Shown here: positions 16,294 through 23,916 of the stretch, one piece after another
Numbering within the stretch: position 1 is the stretch's first letter
Layout: each line of letters begins with the position of its first letter
NCBI RefSeq assembly: GCF_029894165.1
Contig: NZ_JARXXU010000001.1
Coordinates: 1,426,001-1,490,000, forward strand
Direction of reading: 5' to 3'
Source: Aurantimicrobium minutum
GTDB taxonomy: Bacteria > Actinomycetota > Actinomycetes > Actinomycetales > Microbacteriaceae
DNA length: 64,000 nt
Notes under the pieces: generated by a model
What the model saw: only the letters and a program-made list of their open reading frames with translations
Told to the model about the DNA's origin: nothing
The model's database searches: none
Position numbers and translations under genes: made by a program

Positions 16294-17585
16294 TACTTTC
16301 CTCCCACAGCCTTCGTCAGCGCCTGGTCGAGGTCGTAGATGATGTCATCGACGTCCTCGATACCGACAGACAGGCGCACGATGCCTGGCAGAACACCGGC
16401 ATCTAGCAGCTGCTGGTCAGTGAGTTGAGCGTGGGTAGTGGAAGCAGGGTGAATAACCAAGGTCTTTGCATCACCGATGTTGGCCACATGGCTGGCGAGT
16501 TCCACCGATTCGATGAACTTGCGCCCCACGTCACGGCCGCCCTTAACGGAGAAGCTGAACACAGAACCGGGACCCTTGGGCAGGTACTTGAGCCCGCGTT
16601 CGTAGTGGGGGTGACTGGGCAGACCTGCCCAGTTCACAAACTCAATACGGCTGTCTTGAGCCAACCAATTGGCAACCTCACGGGCATTATCGATGTGTGC
16701 CTGCATGCGATAGGGCAGCGTCTCCACACCCTGGGCAAGAAGGAAGGCCGAGTGGGCCGCCAGAACGGGGCCGATGTCGCGGAGTTGTTCGGCACGCAAA
16801 CGAGTGAGGAACGCGTATTCACCGAAGTTTCCGCCCCAGGTGAGACCGCCATAGGACGCCACAGGCTCATCAAAAAGGGGGAACTTATCGGTGTTCCAGT
16901 CGAAACGACCAGATTCCACGACCACACCGCCCAAGGTGGTGCCATGTCCGCCCAAGAACTTGGTTGCGGAGTGAATCACAACATCCGCACCAAACTCGAT
17001 GGGGCGACAGAGGTAGGGGGTGGCAATGGTGGAGTCAATGATGAGGGGAATACCGTGGGCGTGCGCCACGTCGGCCAGGCCTTCAATATCCGCAATTTCA
17101 CCGGAAGGGTTCGCGACGGTTTCGGCATAGATCAGCTTGGTTTTGTCGGTAATGGCCGCCGCGTAATCTTCAGCGTTTGCCGACTGCACGAAGGTGGTGT
17201 CCACACCAAAACGACGCAGGGTGATGTCGAGCTGCGTGATCGAGCCACCGTAGAGGTTGGCAGAAGAGACAATGTGGTCTCCTTGACCCACCAGTGAGGC
17301 GAAGGTGATGTACTGCGCGGACAGGCCACTGGCCGTCGCCACAGCACCGAGACCACCCTCCAAGCTCGCTACACGCTCTTCAAATGACGCGACGGTGGGG
17401 TTGGAGACGCGGGAGTAGATGTTCCCGTACTTCTGCAGCGCAAAGCGAGCTGCAGCATCAGCAGTGTCGTCGAAGACGAACGCGCTGGATTGGTAGATAG
17501 GAAGTGCCCGTGCACCCGTCGTTGCATCGGGGATATTTCCTGCGTGGATGGAGCGGGTCTTGAACCCGTATTCGCGATCTGCCAT
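16293..17585 (-). CDS. metY: O-acetylhomoserine sulfhydrylase
   Basis: A 430-residue PLP enzyme of the Cys/Met metabolism family that forms homocysteine from O-acetylhomoserine and sulfide. The PLP lysine is K209 in HSATKFLGGHG. The length (~430 rather than ~380-400) and the N-terminal GFKTRSIHAGNIPDATTGAR pattern favour MetY over MetB. TACTCT sits exactly 6 nt before ATG 17585, so the transcript is probably leaderless. A perfect inverted repeat lies further upstream in the shared control region. With cbs-cgl nearby, homocysteine made here could also feed cysteine synthesis. Confidence 0.93.
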   Translation of the reverse strand: MADREYGFKTRSIHAGNIPDATTGARALPIYQSSAFVFDDTADAAARFALQKYGNIYSRVSNPTVASFEERVASLEGGLGAVATASGLSAQYITFASLVGQGDHIVSSANLYGGSITQLDITLRRFGVDTTFVQSANAEDYAAAITDKTKLIYAETVANPSGEIADIEGLADVAHAHGIPLIIDSTIATPYLCRPIEFGADVVIHSATKFLGGHGTTLGGVVVESGRFDWNTDKFPLFDEPVASYGGLTWGGNFGEYAFLTRLRAEQLRDIGPVLAAHSAFLLAQGVETLPYRMQAHIDNAREVANWLAQDSRIEFVNWAGLPSHPHYERGLKYLPKGPGSVFSFSVKGGRDVGRKFIESVELASHVANIGDAKTLVIHPASTTHAQLTDQQLLDAGVLPGIVRLSVGIEDVDDIIYDLDQALTKAVGGK

Positions 17586-17591
17586 GCATCC

Positions 17592-17639
17592 AGAGTATTG
17601 AGTGCCCCCATGCCACGCACTTTTGCTCTGTCACAGAGC
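17592..17639. promoter_or_regulatory. metY leaderless -10 and upstream inverted repeat
   Basis: TACTCT (17592-17597, minus strand) is 6 nt from the metY ATG, with a poor -35. At 17625-17639 GCTCTGT-C-ACAGAGC is a perfect 7-1-7 inverted repeat, centred near -46 for metY and near -54 for the divergent ComB-like gene. It may be an activator site serving both genes. Confidence 0.55.
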
Positions 17640-17686
17640 GTCATATGAAATCACGAAAACAGAGCGTGTTCCCTCAGAATGGAGTC

Positions 17687-18202
17687 ATGGAACAGACCCG
17701 CTATCAAGTACGTTTCGATTGGGCAGCCGAAGGCGCACACGCCATTGGGTCAGATGCTGACGTCATTGTCTGGGTCGATGCCATCACCGAGCCCGGTGCG
17801 GACCTAGATCTCTCCTTACTCCCGAGTGCTCCCGCAGTGATCCGAGTCGATCTCCCCTCTGCCCAAGCAGCCGCACAGTGGATTATTGACCTCCAGGTCA
17901 AACTAGCCAAGCGAATACTGATTGCCGTTGTTGCGGCAGGATCTACCCGTGATGGACAGCTGCGCGTCACAACGGAAGATCTCCTTGCCGCCGGCGCGGT
18001 GATCGACCACCTGGCAGCTCTGGGATTGGACGCCACATCCCCGGAAGCAGCAGCCGCAGAGGCAGCTTATAGAGGGCTTGCCCGGGCAACGTCACACCTG
18101 ATGACTGCCGTTAGCACAGCAGCAACAACAGCGCCAGAAAACTACCAGCTCAAAGTTGATGCAACACTGACCCCAGCTGATGTGCAGGTCGTGCGGGGCT
18201 GA
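17687..18202 (+). CDS. ComB-like (2-phosphosulfolactate phosphatase family) protein, degenerate
   Basis: A 171-residue protein resembling the ComB family: QTRYQVRFDW at the N-terminus, then IVVVAAGSTRDG-like and AAGAVIDHLAALG segments and an SPEAAAAEAAYRG region. The family's usual VDVLRxxTT element is replaced by VDAITEPGADLDL, and the protein is shorter than the ~230-residue catalytic enzymes. It may therefore not be an active phosphatase. I take ATG 17687 (MEQTRYQ); CAGAAT lies 6 nt upstream, and the earlier ATG at 17645 is less likely. It is divergent from metY and its stop abuts the msrB stop. Confidence 0.6.
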   Translation: MEQTRYQVRFDWAAEGAHAIGSDADVIVWVDAITEPGADLDLSLLPSAPAVIRVDLPSAQAAAQWIIDLQVKLAKRILIAVVAAGSTRDGQLRVTTEDLLAAGAVIDHLAALGLDATSPEAAAAEAAYRGLARATSHLMTAVSTAATTAPENYQLKVDATLTPADVQVVRG

Positions 18203-18607
18203 TTACTCGCCCGTGGCCTCGAAGTTCAACGAGATTGAGTTCATGCAGTAACGGTCACCGGTTGGCGTGCCAAAACCATCGGGGAATACGTGACCCAGGT
18301 GTGAACCACACTTCGCGCAGAGAACTTCAGTGCGCTCGATGCCCAGGCTGAGGTCAGGACGCAGCTCAACTGCTTCTGGTCGAACGGACTCGTAAAACGA
18401 GGGCCAGCCACAACCAGAGTCAAACTTGGTTCCTGCAGTGAAGAGCTCGTTGTTACACGCCTTGCAGGTGTAGACACCAGAACGATCTTCATCGAGGAGT
18501 TCGCCTGACCATGCGCGCTCGGTTGCTGCTTCGCGCAGTACTGCGTATTCCTCGGCAGAAAGCTCTGCACGCCACTGGTCGTCGTTCTTCTCTACGTCGT
18601 ATGCCAT
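18203..18607 (-). CDS. msrB: Peptide-methionine (R)-S-oxide reductase MsrB
   Basis: A 134-residue repair enzyme reducing methionine-R-sulfoxide. Zinc-binding pairs CKAC and CAKC are present, with GCGWPSF and the catalytic Cys in RYCMNSISL near the C-terminus. ATG 18607 (MAYDVEKND) is preferred to GTG 18613 because TAAACT lies 6 nt before it, fitting a leaderless mRNA. It is convergent with the ComB-like gene with no gap. Free of obvious defects. Confidence 0.95.
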   Translation of the reverse strand: MAYDVEKNDDQWRAELSAEEYAVLREAATERAWSGELLDEDRSGVYTCKACNNELFTAGTKFDSGCGWPSFYESVRPEAVELRPDLSLGIERTEVLCAKCGSHLGHVFPDGFGTPTGDRYCMNSISLNFEATGE

Positions 18608-18613
18608 AGTCAC

Positions 18614-18619
18614 AGTTTA
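18614..18619 (-). promoter_or_regulatory. Putative leaderless -10 element of msrB
   Basis: TAAACT on the minus strand, 6 nt before ATG 18607. No Shine-Dalgarno is visible. Confidence 0.5.
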
Positions 18620-18638
18620 CGGCTGATATCCGCTGGGG

Positions 18639-19484
18639 TTAAGCCCAGCGACGAACAGCCCACTTCTCAAACAGGCCCAGGAGAGCATCGGTGGTCTTGC
18701 CGAATACGGCAAGCAAAATAATGGCCAGAATCACACGGTCTGTGCGACCGTTGTTCTGGGAATCCAGCAGTAAGAATCCCAGCCCTGCAGAGGATGCGAT
18801 GAGTTCTGCGGCGACCAGGAACAACCACGACTGGGCGAGCGCAAGACGCAAACCGGAAATAACCGAAGGAACCACTGCAGGCAATTGCACGGTAGAGAAC
18901 AGCGTAAAACCGGAGAGACCAAATGCACGGCCTGCTTCAACGAGTTGCTTGTCCACGTGGCGCAGAGCAGCCGCCACAGTGGTGTACACCGGGAAGAATG
19001 CTCCGATGGCAATGAGGGTGATTTTGGATTCTTCACCGATCTTCAGCCACAACAGGAGAAGGGGAACCCAAGCCAGCGAGGGAACGGCACGAATAGCGCC
19101 GAACGTGGACCCGAAGAAGAAGTCCCAGATTTTTGCCAGGCCCACGATGGCCCCAAAAATCAGGCCCAGAGTTGCACCGATGGCGAAACCGATGAGAACG
19201 CGTTGGACGGAGATCGCGATGTAGGGACCCAGCAGTCCGCGTTCAATCAGATCAATGAATGCAACCCAGACCATTGCGGGGGAAGGAAGCTGACCAACGG
19301 TAAAAATACCGAGCATGGTCGTGACCTGCCAGAGAATCAAAATAACAACCGGCAGGATGGCGCTGATGAGGAAACGTCCGCCACGTGTGGACGTGAAGCG
19401 AGTACGACGAACTGACCTGCCACCGGTGCGGGTAGCTGAACCCCCGGCGTGTGCCGCTGGTGTCAGATCAGTCGTCGTACTCAT
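18639..19484 (-). CDS. ABC transporter permease, sulfonate/nitrate/taurine type
   Basis: A 281-residue BPD-transport membrane protein of the SsuC/TauC type, with about six transmembrane helices after a basic N-terminal tail. The EAA loop (AGRAFGLSGFTLFSTVQLPAVVPSVISGLR) lies around residues 175-205. It is the last gene of an ATPase-binding protein-permease operon, 32 bp after the binding-protein stop. The substrate is not fixed by sequence; surrounding sulfur genes favour an organosulfur compound. Confidence 0.88.
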   Translation of the reverse strand: MSTTTDLTPAAHAGGSATRTGGRSVRRTRFTSTRGGRFLISAILPVVILILWQVTTMLGIFTVGQLPSPAMVWVAFIDLIERGLLGPYIAISVQRVLIGFAIGATLGLIFGAIVGLAKIWDFFFGSTFGAIRAVPSLAWVPLLLLWLKIGEESKITLIAIGAFFPVYTTVAAALRHVDKQLVEAGRAFGLSGFTLFSTVQLPAVVPSVISGLRLALAQSWLFLVAAELIASSAGLGFLLLDSQNNGRTDRVILAIILLAVFGKTTDALLGLFEKWAVRRWA

Positions 19485-19516
19485 GCTTCGTATTCCTTTG
19501 TGCGCGCGTGAGCTAA

Positions 19517-20581
19517 TTACTGAGCTTCCGCGGCTTCAGTCGCCTTCACATCGATGTCCTTGTAGGACTTCTTGATGAAGGTGGTGTCGTAGAGAGTCTT
19601 CAGAGCCTCGTCGACCTGGGCCTGACTGGCCACGTCACCGTTAGCAACAAATACCTTGCCGATTCCCTTGAGAAGCGTGGTCTGCTTCTTTCCTGGAATG
19701 GGGTTGATGTCGATGACGGTGCGCTCGGTGATCACAGTCTTTGCAACTGGCACCGTGAGACCGGAAGCTGCTGCGAGAACTGCGTAGGTAGCGTCAGGGT
19801 TAGCAATGGCATACTGTCGAGCCTGCTCGTAGACGTTGGTCACAACCTGAGCGATATCAGGGTTTTTCGAGAGGAAAGACTCAGTAGCGTTGAGAAAACC
19901 GTAGCTATTGAAGTCCACGTTGCGGTAGATCAGCTGCGCACCTTCGTTTTCAGCACCAGCCATGATGGGATCTAGACCTGCCCAAGCATCGACCGAGCTG
20001 TTGAAGAGTGCAGCCTTACCGTCCGCGTGAGCCAAGTTTTCGATGGTCACAGTTGCGGGGTCAACACCAGCCTCTTCGAGGGCCTGGAGCAGGAAGAAGT
20101 AGGGGTCAGTACCCTTCTTTGCAGCAACAGTCTTGCCTTCAAGGTCAGCTACATCCTTGACCTTAGAGTCGGGGCCAACAACGAGTGCAGCCCATTCAGG
20201 CTGGTCAAAGATTTCGATGGTCTTGATGGGAGAACCGTTGGAGCGAGCCAGCAGTGCTGCCGAACCGGCGGTTGAACCTACGTCAATTGCGCCTGCAAGG
20301 AGCTTGCTGTTGGCGTCTGCCGACGACTGCGACTGAACCCAGTTGACTTTGATGCCCGTTTCTGCGAGTTCCTCTTCCAGCCAACCGTAGTTCTTGATGA
20401 GCAGCGAGAGAGGGTTGTAGGTTGCGAAGTCGATGTTGAGGGTTTCGCCGGTGTGGTCGATAACCGCCGCTGCAGCTTCCTCCGTGACTACTGGCTTCGA
20501 TTCGCCAGCACAACCGGTGAGAACAAGAGCGAGTGCAGCAACGCCTGCGGTGACAGAAGCGAGTAGAGATGTTTTCTTCAT
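19517..20581 (-). CDS. ABC transporter substrate-binding lipoprotein, SsuA/NMT1 type
   Basis: A 354-residue lipoprotein with a Lys-initiated signal (MKKTSLLASV) and lipobox LTGC. The mature part is of the NMT1/SsuA class: NIDFATYNPLSLLIKNYGWLEEEL, then QSQSSADANSKLLAGAIDVG and EGKTVAAKKGTDPYFFL. I use ATG 20581; the longer frame runs through the ATPase spacer. Such proteins bind aliphatic sulfonates, taurine, nitrate or thiamine precursors. Context favours a sulfur compound, without proof. Confidence 0.87.
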   Translation of the reverse strand: MKKTSLLASVTAGVAALALVLTGCAGESKPVVTEEAAAAVIDHTGETLNIDFATYNPLSLLIKNYGWLEEELAETGIKVNWVQSQSSADANSKLLAGAIDVGSTAGSAALLARSNGSPIKTIEIFDQPEWAALVVGPDSKVKDVADLEGKTVAAKKGTDPYFFLLQALEEAGVDPATVTIENLAHADGKAALFNSSVDAWAGLDPIMAGAENEGAQLIYRNVDFNSYGFLNATESFLSKNPDIAQVVTNVYEQARQYAIANPDATYAVLAAASGLTVPVAKTVITERTVIDINPIPGKKQTTLLKGIGKVFVANGDVASQAQVDEALKTLYDTTFIKKSYKDIDVKATEAAEAQ

Positions 20582-20627
20582 GGTGTGTTTTCGTATCTTT
20601 CGTAATTTGTAAAGAGCAAGAGAAGTT

Positions 20628-21473
20628 TTAGATGCTGAAAGTGCTAGTCGTGTGACGATCAACACCGAGACCTTCGAGCAGATGCGCTCTCAGTTCAGCC
20701 AATTCTGCGGAGCCACGGTCACGAGGTCGGCCACCAGGAACTGTTACCAGTTCAGAAATGGTCGCACCGGGCTCCCCCGGCATTCGTCCCAGCAGAATGA
20801 CGCGGTCTGCTAGTTGAAGAGCCTCATCCACGTCGTGGGTGACGAGAAGGACAGTTGTGGGGGCTGCGTCATGGATGTCCAGCAGCAGATCCTGCATCTT
20901 GAGACGTGTCAACGCATCCAAAGCGCCAAAGGGCTCATCCAGCAGCAACACTCCGGGGTTTCGAGCAAGTGCCCGAGCCAGGGAAGCGCGCTGAGCCATT
21001 CCGCCTGAGATCTCGCGAGGACGGTGCTGCGCTGATGCAGTGAGCCCGACAAGCTCGAGAAGCTCTGCAACACGTGCCGAACCTTCTGTCTTGTCGGTGC
21101 CAAGGGGCAAACCAAGTTCGACGTTCTGAGCGACTGTACGCCAGGGCAACAGACGTGGCTCTTGGAACGCAAATGCACAGCGTGAATCAATGCCTTCGAC
21201 CGGAGTTCCCTCGATGCTGACGTTTCCGGTGTATCCCGTATCTAGACCAGCAGTAATGCGCAGAAGAGTCGATTTACCGCAGCCACTCGTTCCCAGGATG
21301 GCGACCAGTTCACCGGGCTTAACGGTGATGGTGATGTCGCGCAGCACCACACGAGGTTCCACAGTGGCCCCGCGACGAGTATCGGCAGCGGCAAAGGTAC
21401 GGCCAACGTTCTCAAAGCTCACTTCAAACGCTGTGTTTGTCACAGCGTGAAGTGGAGAGGTGGAAGTGGCCAT
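20628..21473 (-). CDS. ABC transporter ATP-binding protein, SsuB/TauB type
   Basis: A 281-residue ATPase, first gene of the operon. Walker A is GTSGCGKST, the Q-loop FAFQEPRLLPW, the signature ISGGMAQR and Walker B LLLDEPFGALD; all are intact. FQEPRLLPW is typical of the nitrate/sulfonate/taurine importer subfamily. I chose ATG 21473 (MATSTSPLHAV) because TACTCT sits exactly 6 nt upstream; the in-frame TTG further up has no support. A putative regulatory site lies about 53 bp upstream. Confidence 0.9.
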   Translation of the reverse strand: MATSTSPLHAVTNTAFEVSFENVGRTFAAADTRRGATVEPRVVLRDITITVKPGELVAILGTSGCGKSTLLRITAGLDTGYTGNVSIEGTPVEGIDSRCAFAFQEPRLLPWRTVAQNVELGLPLGTDKTEGSARVAELLELVGLTASAQHRPREISGGMAQRASLARALARNPGVLLLDEPFGALDALTRLKMQDLLLDIHDAAPTTVLLVTHDVDEALQLADRVILLGRMPGEPGATISELVTVPGGRPRDRGSAELAELRAHLLEGLGVDRHTTSTFSI

Positions 21474-21479
21474 GTTTCG

Positions 21480-21550
21480 AGAGTACGGAGCCGAAAGTGA
21501 GCGCGCCAACCGAAAAGAAATGTGACGTAACTCAGTTACGCAAAGTTACG
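21480..21550 (-). promoter_or_regulatory. Control region of the SsuABC-like operon
   Basis: TACTCT (21480-21485) is 6 nt before the ATG. At 21520-21533 the sequence ATGTGACGTAACTC shares the TGTGACGTAAC core with the sites upstream of the cbs operon. It is followed by CGTAACT-C-AGTTACG, a perfect 7-1-7 inverted repeat (21526-21540), and another GTTACG at 21545-21550. The core is centred near -53 relative to the start codon. Confidence 0.6.
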
Positions 21551-23585
21551 AAATGAGAGACTTTCCGCCCAATTCTTGGGTTATGTCAATAATCCGATGC
21601 GGTACAGACTCATCCTGCAACGAGGTCGTATCGCCCAGCGGACGACCTTCACTGAGGTCCACCAGAAGCCTGCGCATAATCTTTCCTGACCGAGTCTTGG
21701 GAACATCAGGCACCACAACAATGTGCTTGGGCTTGGCTATGGCGCCAATTTCATGGGCAACATGTTCTCGAAGTTGCTGCTGCAACTCATGCGTCAGACG
21801 AACCCAGGTCTGTGTATCTGCCCGCTCCGAATCAGAAAGCGATAGAGACGGAACGACAAAGGCGGCAACGGCTTGCCCTGTGGTTTCGTCAGAAACTCCC
21901 ACGACACCAGCCTCCCCCACCAGGGGGTGGGAAACCAACGCAGATTCGATCTCAATCGTGGAGAGCCTGTGCCCTGAAACGTTGATGACGTCATCCACCC
22001 GGCCTAACAGCCAGATATATCCGTCCTCGTCATACTTCGCACCGTCCCCGGCAAAGAAATAGCCCTGCTGGGCATACTTCGCCCAGTAAGAATCGAGGTA
22101 ACGCTGGGGATCTCCCCACACAGTGCGAGCCATGGATGGCCAGGTTCCGTCAATCACAATGTAACCGCCTGAGCCCCATGGCACTTCTGTGCCCTCGTCA
22201 TCCACGATGCGCACTGTCATTCCTGGCACAGGAAAGGTCGCAGAGCCTGGCTTGAGCGCGGTAATTCCGGGCAGCGGAGCGACGACGGCAGATCCAGATT
22301 CTGACTGCCACCAGGTATCCACGACGGGAGCCTGGGACTTCCCGATCTGCTCATAGAACCAGATCCACGCCTCCGGGTTGATGGACTCTCCCACCGTTCC
22401 CAGCAGCCTGATGCTGGAGAGATCGAACGAGGAGGGCACGCCCTCCGGGAACCAGGTCATCAGGGTGCGAATGAGTGTGGGAGCGGTGTAATACGTGGTC
22501 ACGCCATAGCGCTCGATGATCTCGAAATGCCGCGCGGTGTGAGGCGTATTGGGTGTCCCCTCATAGATCACGCTCGTCATGGCATTAGCAAAAGGACCAT
22601 ACAAAACATAGGTGTGGGCCGTAACCCAGGCGAGGTCTGCGGTGCACCAATAGACATCTGTTTCAGGTTTGGCATCAAACAATGCCCAGTGACTCCAGGC
22701 CGCCTGGGTCAGATATCCGCCCGAGGTGTGCACGACACCCTTGGGCTTTCCGGTTGTGCCGGAGGTGTAGATGATGAAGAGCTCTGTCTCCGCGTCAAAG
22801 AATTCGGGGACATGCACGTCACCAGCAGTATCGACGACCTCGTGCCACCACACATCACGTCCTGAAGTCCACGGAATATCTGGAGTGAGGTCACCAGTGC
22901 GACGCACCACCAGTACGTGTTCAATCTCGTTCTCTCCAGCCACCGCGAGATCCGCGTTCTCTTTCACTGGAACAGCAACACCGCGACGGTACTGCCCGTC
23001 ACTGGTAACCAGCAACTTGGCTCCCGTGTCTTCCACCCGGAACTTCAATGCTTCGGCAGAGAATCCCCCAAAAACGAGCGAGTGAATCGCACCAATGCGC
23101 GCAATGGCCAACGTAACCACGATGGTCTCGGGGATGACGGGTAAATACACGACAACACGATCACCCTTGCCGATTCCCAGATCGGTCAGTGCATTGGCAG
23201 CTTTGTTGACCCGCGCCTGGAGTTCGGCATAGGTAATGCTTTCCCGATCACCTGGCTCACCTTCAAAGTGAATAGCAACCCGGTCACCCAGTCCTGCTTC
23301 CACGTGTCGATCCACACAGTTGACGGCAACGTTGAGCTTTCCGCCGGCAAACCACTCGGCGACAGGAACAGTAAGTTCACCGCCCGCAGACTGAGCGGGT
23401 GTCCACGAGTGTGCCGTGTGCCAGGGGGTATTCCAACTCAGTCGTGTTGCTTGCTCTTCCCAGAACGCAACAGGGTCGGGTTGTGGCTCTAGCCACTTCT
23501 CACCCTGCAGATTGGCCTGTGTAACAAACTCAACAGATGGAGAGAAAACCCGGTTTTCTTTTCCTAGGTTCGCAATCGTAGACAT
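21546..23585 (-). CDS. acs: Acetyl-CoA synthetase
   Basis: A 679-residue AMP-forming acetate:CoA ligase. ATP-binding YTSGTTGKPKGVV (~280), WWQSESGS, and the C-terminal PKTRSGKIMRRLL (regulatory lysine) are present. Length is normal. The second of two adjacent ATGs (23585) has TAACGT exactly 6 nt upstream, so I prefer it to 23588. It is divergent from the cbs operon and upstream of the SsuABC-like genes on the same strand. A link to sulfur metabolism could be through acetyl-CoA supply for O-acetylhomoserine; that is speculative. Confidence 0.96.
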   Translation of the reverse strand: MSTIANLGKENRVFSPSVEFVTQANLQGEKWLEPQPDPVAFWEEQATRLSWNTPWHTAHSWTPAQSAGGELTVPVAEWFAGGKLNVAVNCVDRHVEAGLGDRVAIHFEGEPGDRESITYAELQARVNKAANALTDLGIGKGDRVVVYLPVIPETIVVTLAIARIGAIHSLVFGGFSAEALKFRVEDTGAKLLVTSDGQYRRGVAVPVKENADLAVAGENEIEHVLVVRRTGDLTPDIPWTSGRDVWWHEVVDTAGDVHVPEFFDAETELFIIYTSGTTGKPKGVVHTSGGYLTQAAWSHWALFDAKPETDVYWCTADLAWVTAHTYVLYGPFANAMTSVIYEGTPNTPHTARHFEIIERYGVTTYYTAPTLIRTLMTWFPEGVPSSFDLSSIRLLGTVGESINPEAWIWFYEQIGKSQAPVVDTWWQSESGSAVVAPLPGITALKPGSATFPVPGMTVRIVDDEGTEVPWGSGGYIVIDGTWPSMARTVWGDPQRYLDSYWAKYAQQGYFFAGDGAKYDEDGYIWLLGRVDDVINVSGHRLSTIEIESALVSHPLVGEAGVVGVSDETTGQAVAAFVVPSLSLSDSERADTQTWVRLTHELQQQLREHVAHEIGAIAKPKHIVVVPDVPKTRSGKIMRRLLVDLSEGRPLGDTTSLQDESVPHRIIDITQELGGKSLIS

Positions 23586-23591
23586 CATTCC

Positions 23592-23597
23592 ACGTTA
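23592..23597 (-). promoter_or_regulatory. Putative leaderless -10 element of acs
   Basis: TAACGT on the minus strand, 6 nt before ATG 23585, with a weak -35 candidate (CTGCAA at 23615-23620). Confidence 0.45.
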
Positions 23598-23674
23598 GAG
23601 AGCGAGAAACTTTGTTGCAGGACTTTGCGTCACAAGGAGTAACCGAACCAAAGATTCGACACGACGGGGAACAT

Positions 23675-23716
23675 TTGTTACGTCACAAACCTGAAATTCG
23701 AATTGTGACGTAACAA
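23675..23716. promoter_or_regulatory. Paired inverted operator TTGTKACGTMACAA upstream of the cbs operon
   Basis: TTGTTACGTCACAA (23675-23688) and TTGTGACGTAACAA (23703-23716) are exact reverse complements, 14 nt apart, and each is itself nearly palindromic. Their centres are 28 bp apart. The proximal copy ends about 14 bp before the -35. This looks like two dimer sites of one regulator. A related core lies upstream of the SsuABC-like operon at a similar distance from its start. Confidence 0.75.
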
Positions 23717-23729
23717 TTCTCACCAAAGT

Positions 23730-23757
23730 TTGTTGAGTGGTTGTGCCCTGCTACTTT
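23730..23757 (+). promoter_or_regulatory. Promoter of the cysteine leader and cbs-cgl operon
   Basis: TTGTTG (23730-23735) and TACTTT (23752-23757) with a 16-bp spacer. Transcription would begin about 23764-23767, at or a few bases before the GTG of the leader ORF, making it leaderless or nearly so. Confidence 0.6.
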
Positions 23758-23766
23758 CATCTCATC

Positions 23767-23802
23767 GTGATTACTTCTCGTCTCTGTTGTTGTTGTCGCT
23801 AG
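23767..23802 (+). CDS. Polycysteine leader peptide (putative cysteine attenuator)
   Basis: A GTG-initiated 11-codon ORF encoding MITSRLCCCCR and ending in TAG. Four consecutive TGT cysteine codons just before the stop are very unlikely by chance in front of a cysteine-synthesis operon. There is no Shine-Dalgarno, and the GTG is at or near the predicted transcription start. Its stop codon lies inside the left arm of a hairpin (23798-23820). Leaderless polycysteine short ORFs acting as cysteine-responsive attenuators are known in mycobacteria. By analogy, ribosome stalling when cysteinyl-tRNA is scarce would alter folding downstream and raise cbs-cgl expression. The mechanism here is inferred. 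Confidence 0.75.
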   Translation: MITSRLCCCCR

Positions 23803-23890
23803 TTCCTTTTCTGAACTAGCTCTTCAGCGTGCCTCTGAGCGCACGCACCCCCTCACCACAACATCGAGATGATTCTGCGCATCTGCAGAA
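23798..23890 (+). promoter_or_regulatory. Structured mRNA leader between the cysteine ORF and cbs
   Basis: Three hairpins in series. The first is GCTAGTTC/GAACTAGC with a 7-nt loop (23798-23820), overlapping the leader stop codon. The second is GCGTGC/GCACGC (23827-23846) and the third TTCTGC/GCAGAA (23873-23890). The cbs ribosome-binding site AGGAA follows at 23906-23910. None has a U-tract, so translational control or Rho access is more likely than intrinsic termination. TTCCT (23803-23807) could pair with AGGAA, a possible anti-Shine-Dalgarno. Confidence 0.55.
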
Positions 23891-23916
23891 CACTCCTCTT
23901 CACTTAGGAATGAACA

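Noticed and set aside
16425-17297. 290-residue plus-strand frame opposite metY
   Set aside because: An antisense shadow. The metY protein on the minus strand is complete with its PLP lysine.
23798-23820. Intrinsic terminator in the cbs leader
   Set aside because: The hairpin has no following U-tract and its stem is A/T-mixed, so it is better read as a regulatory fold than as a terminator.
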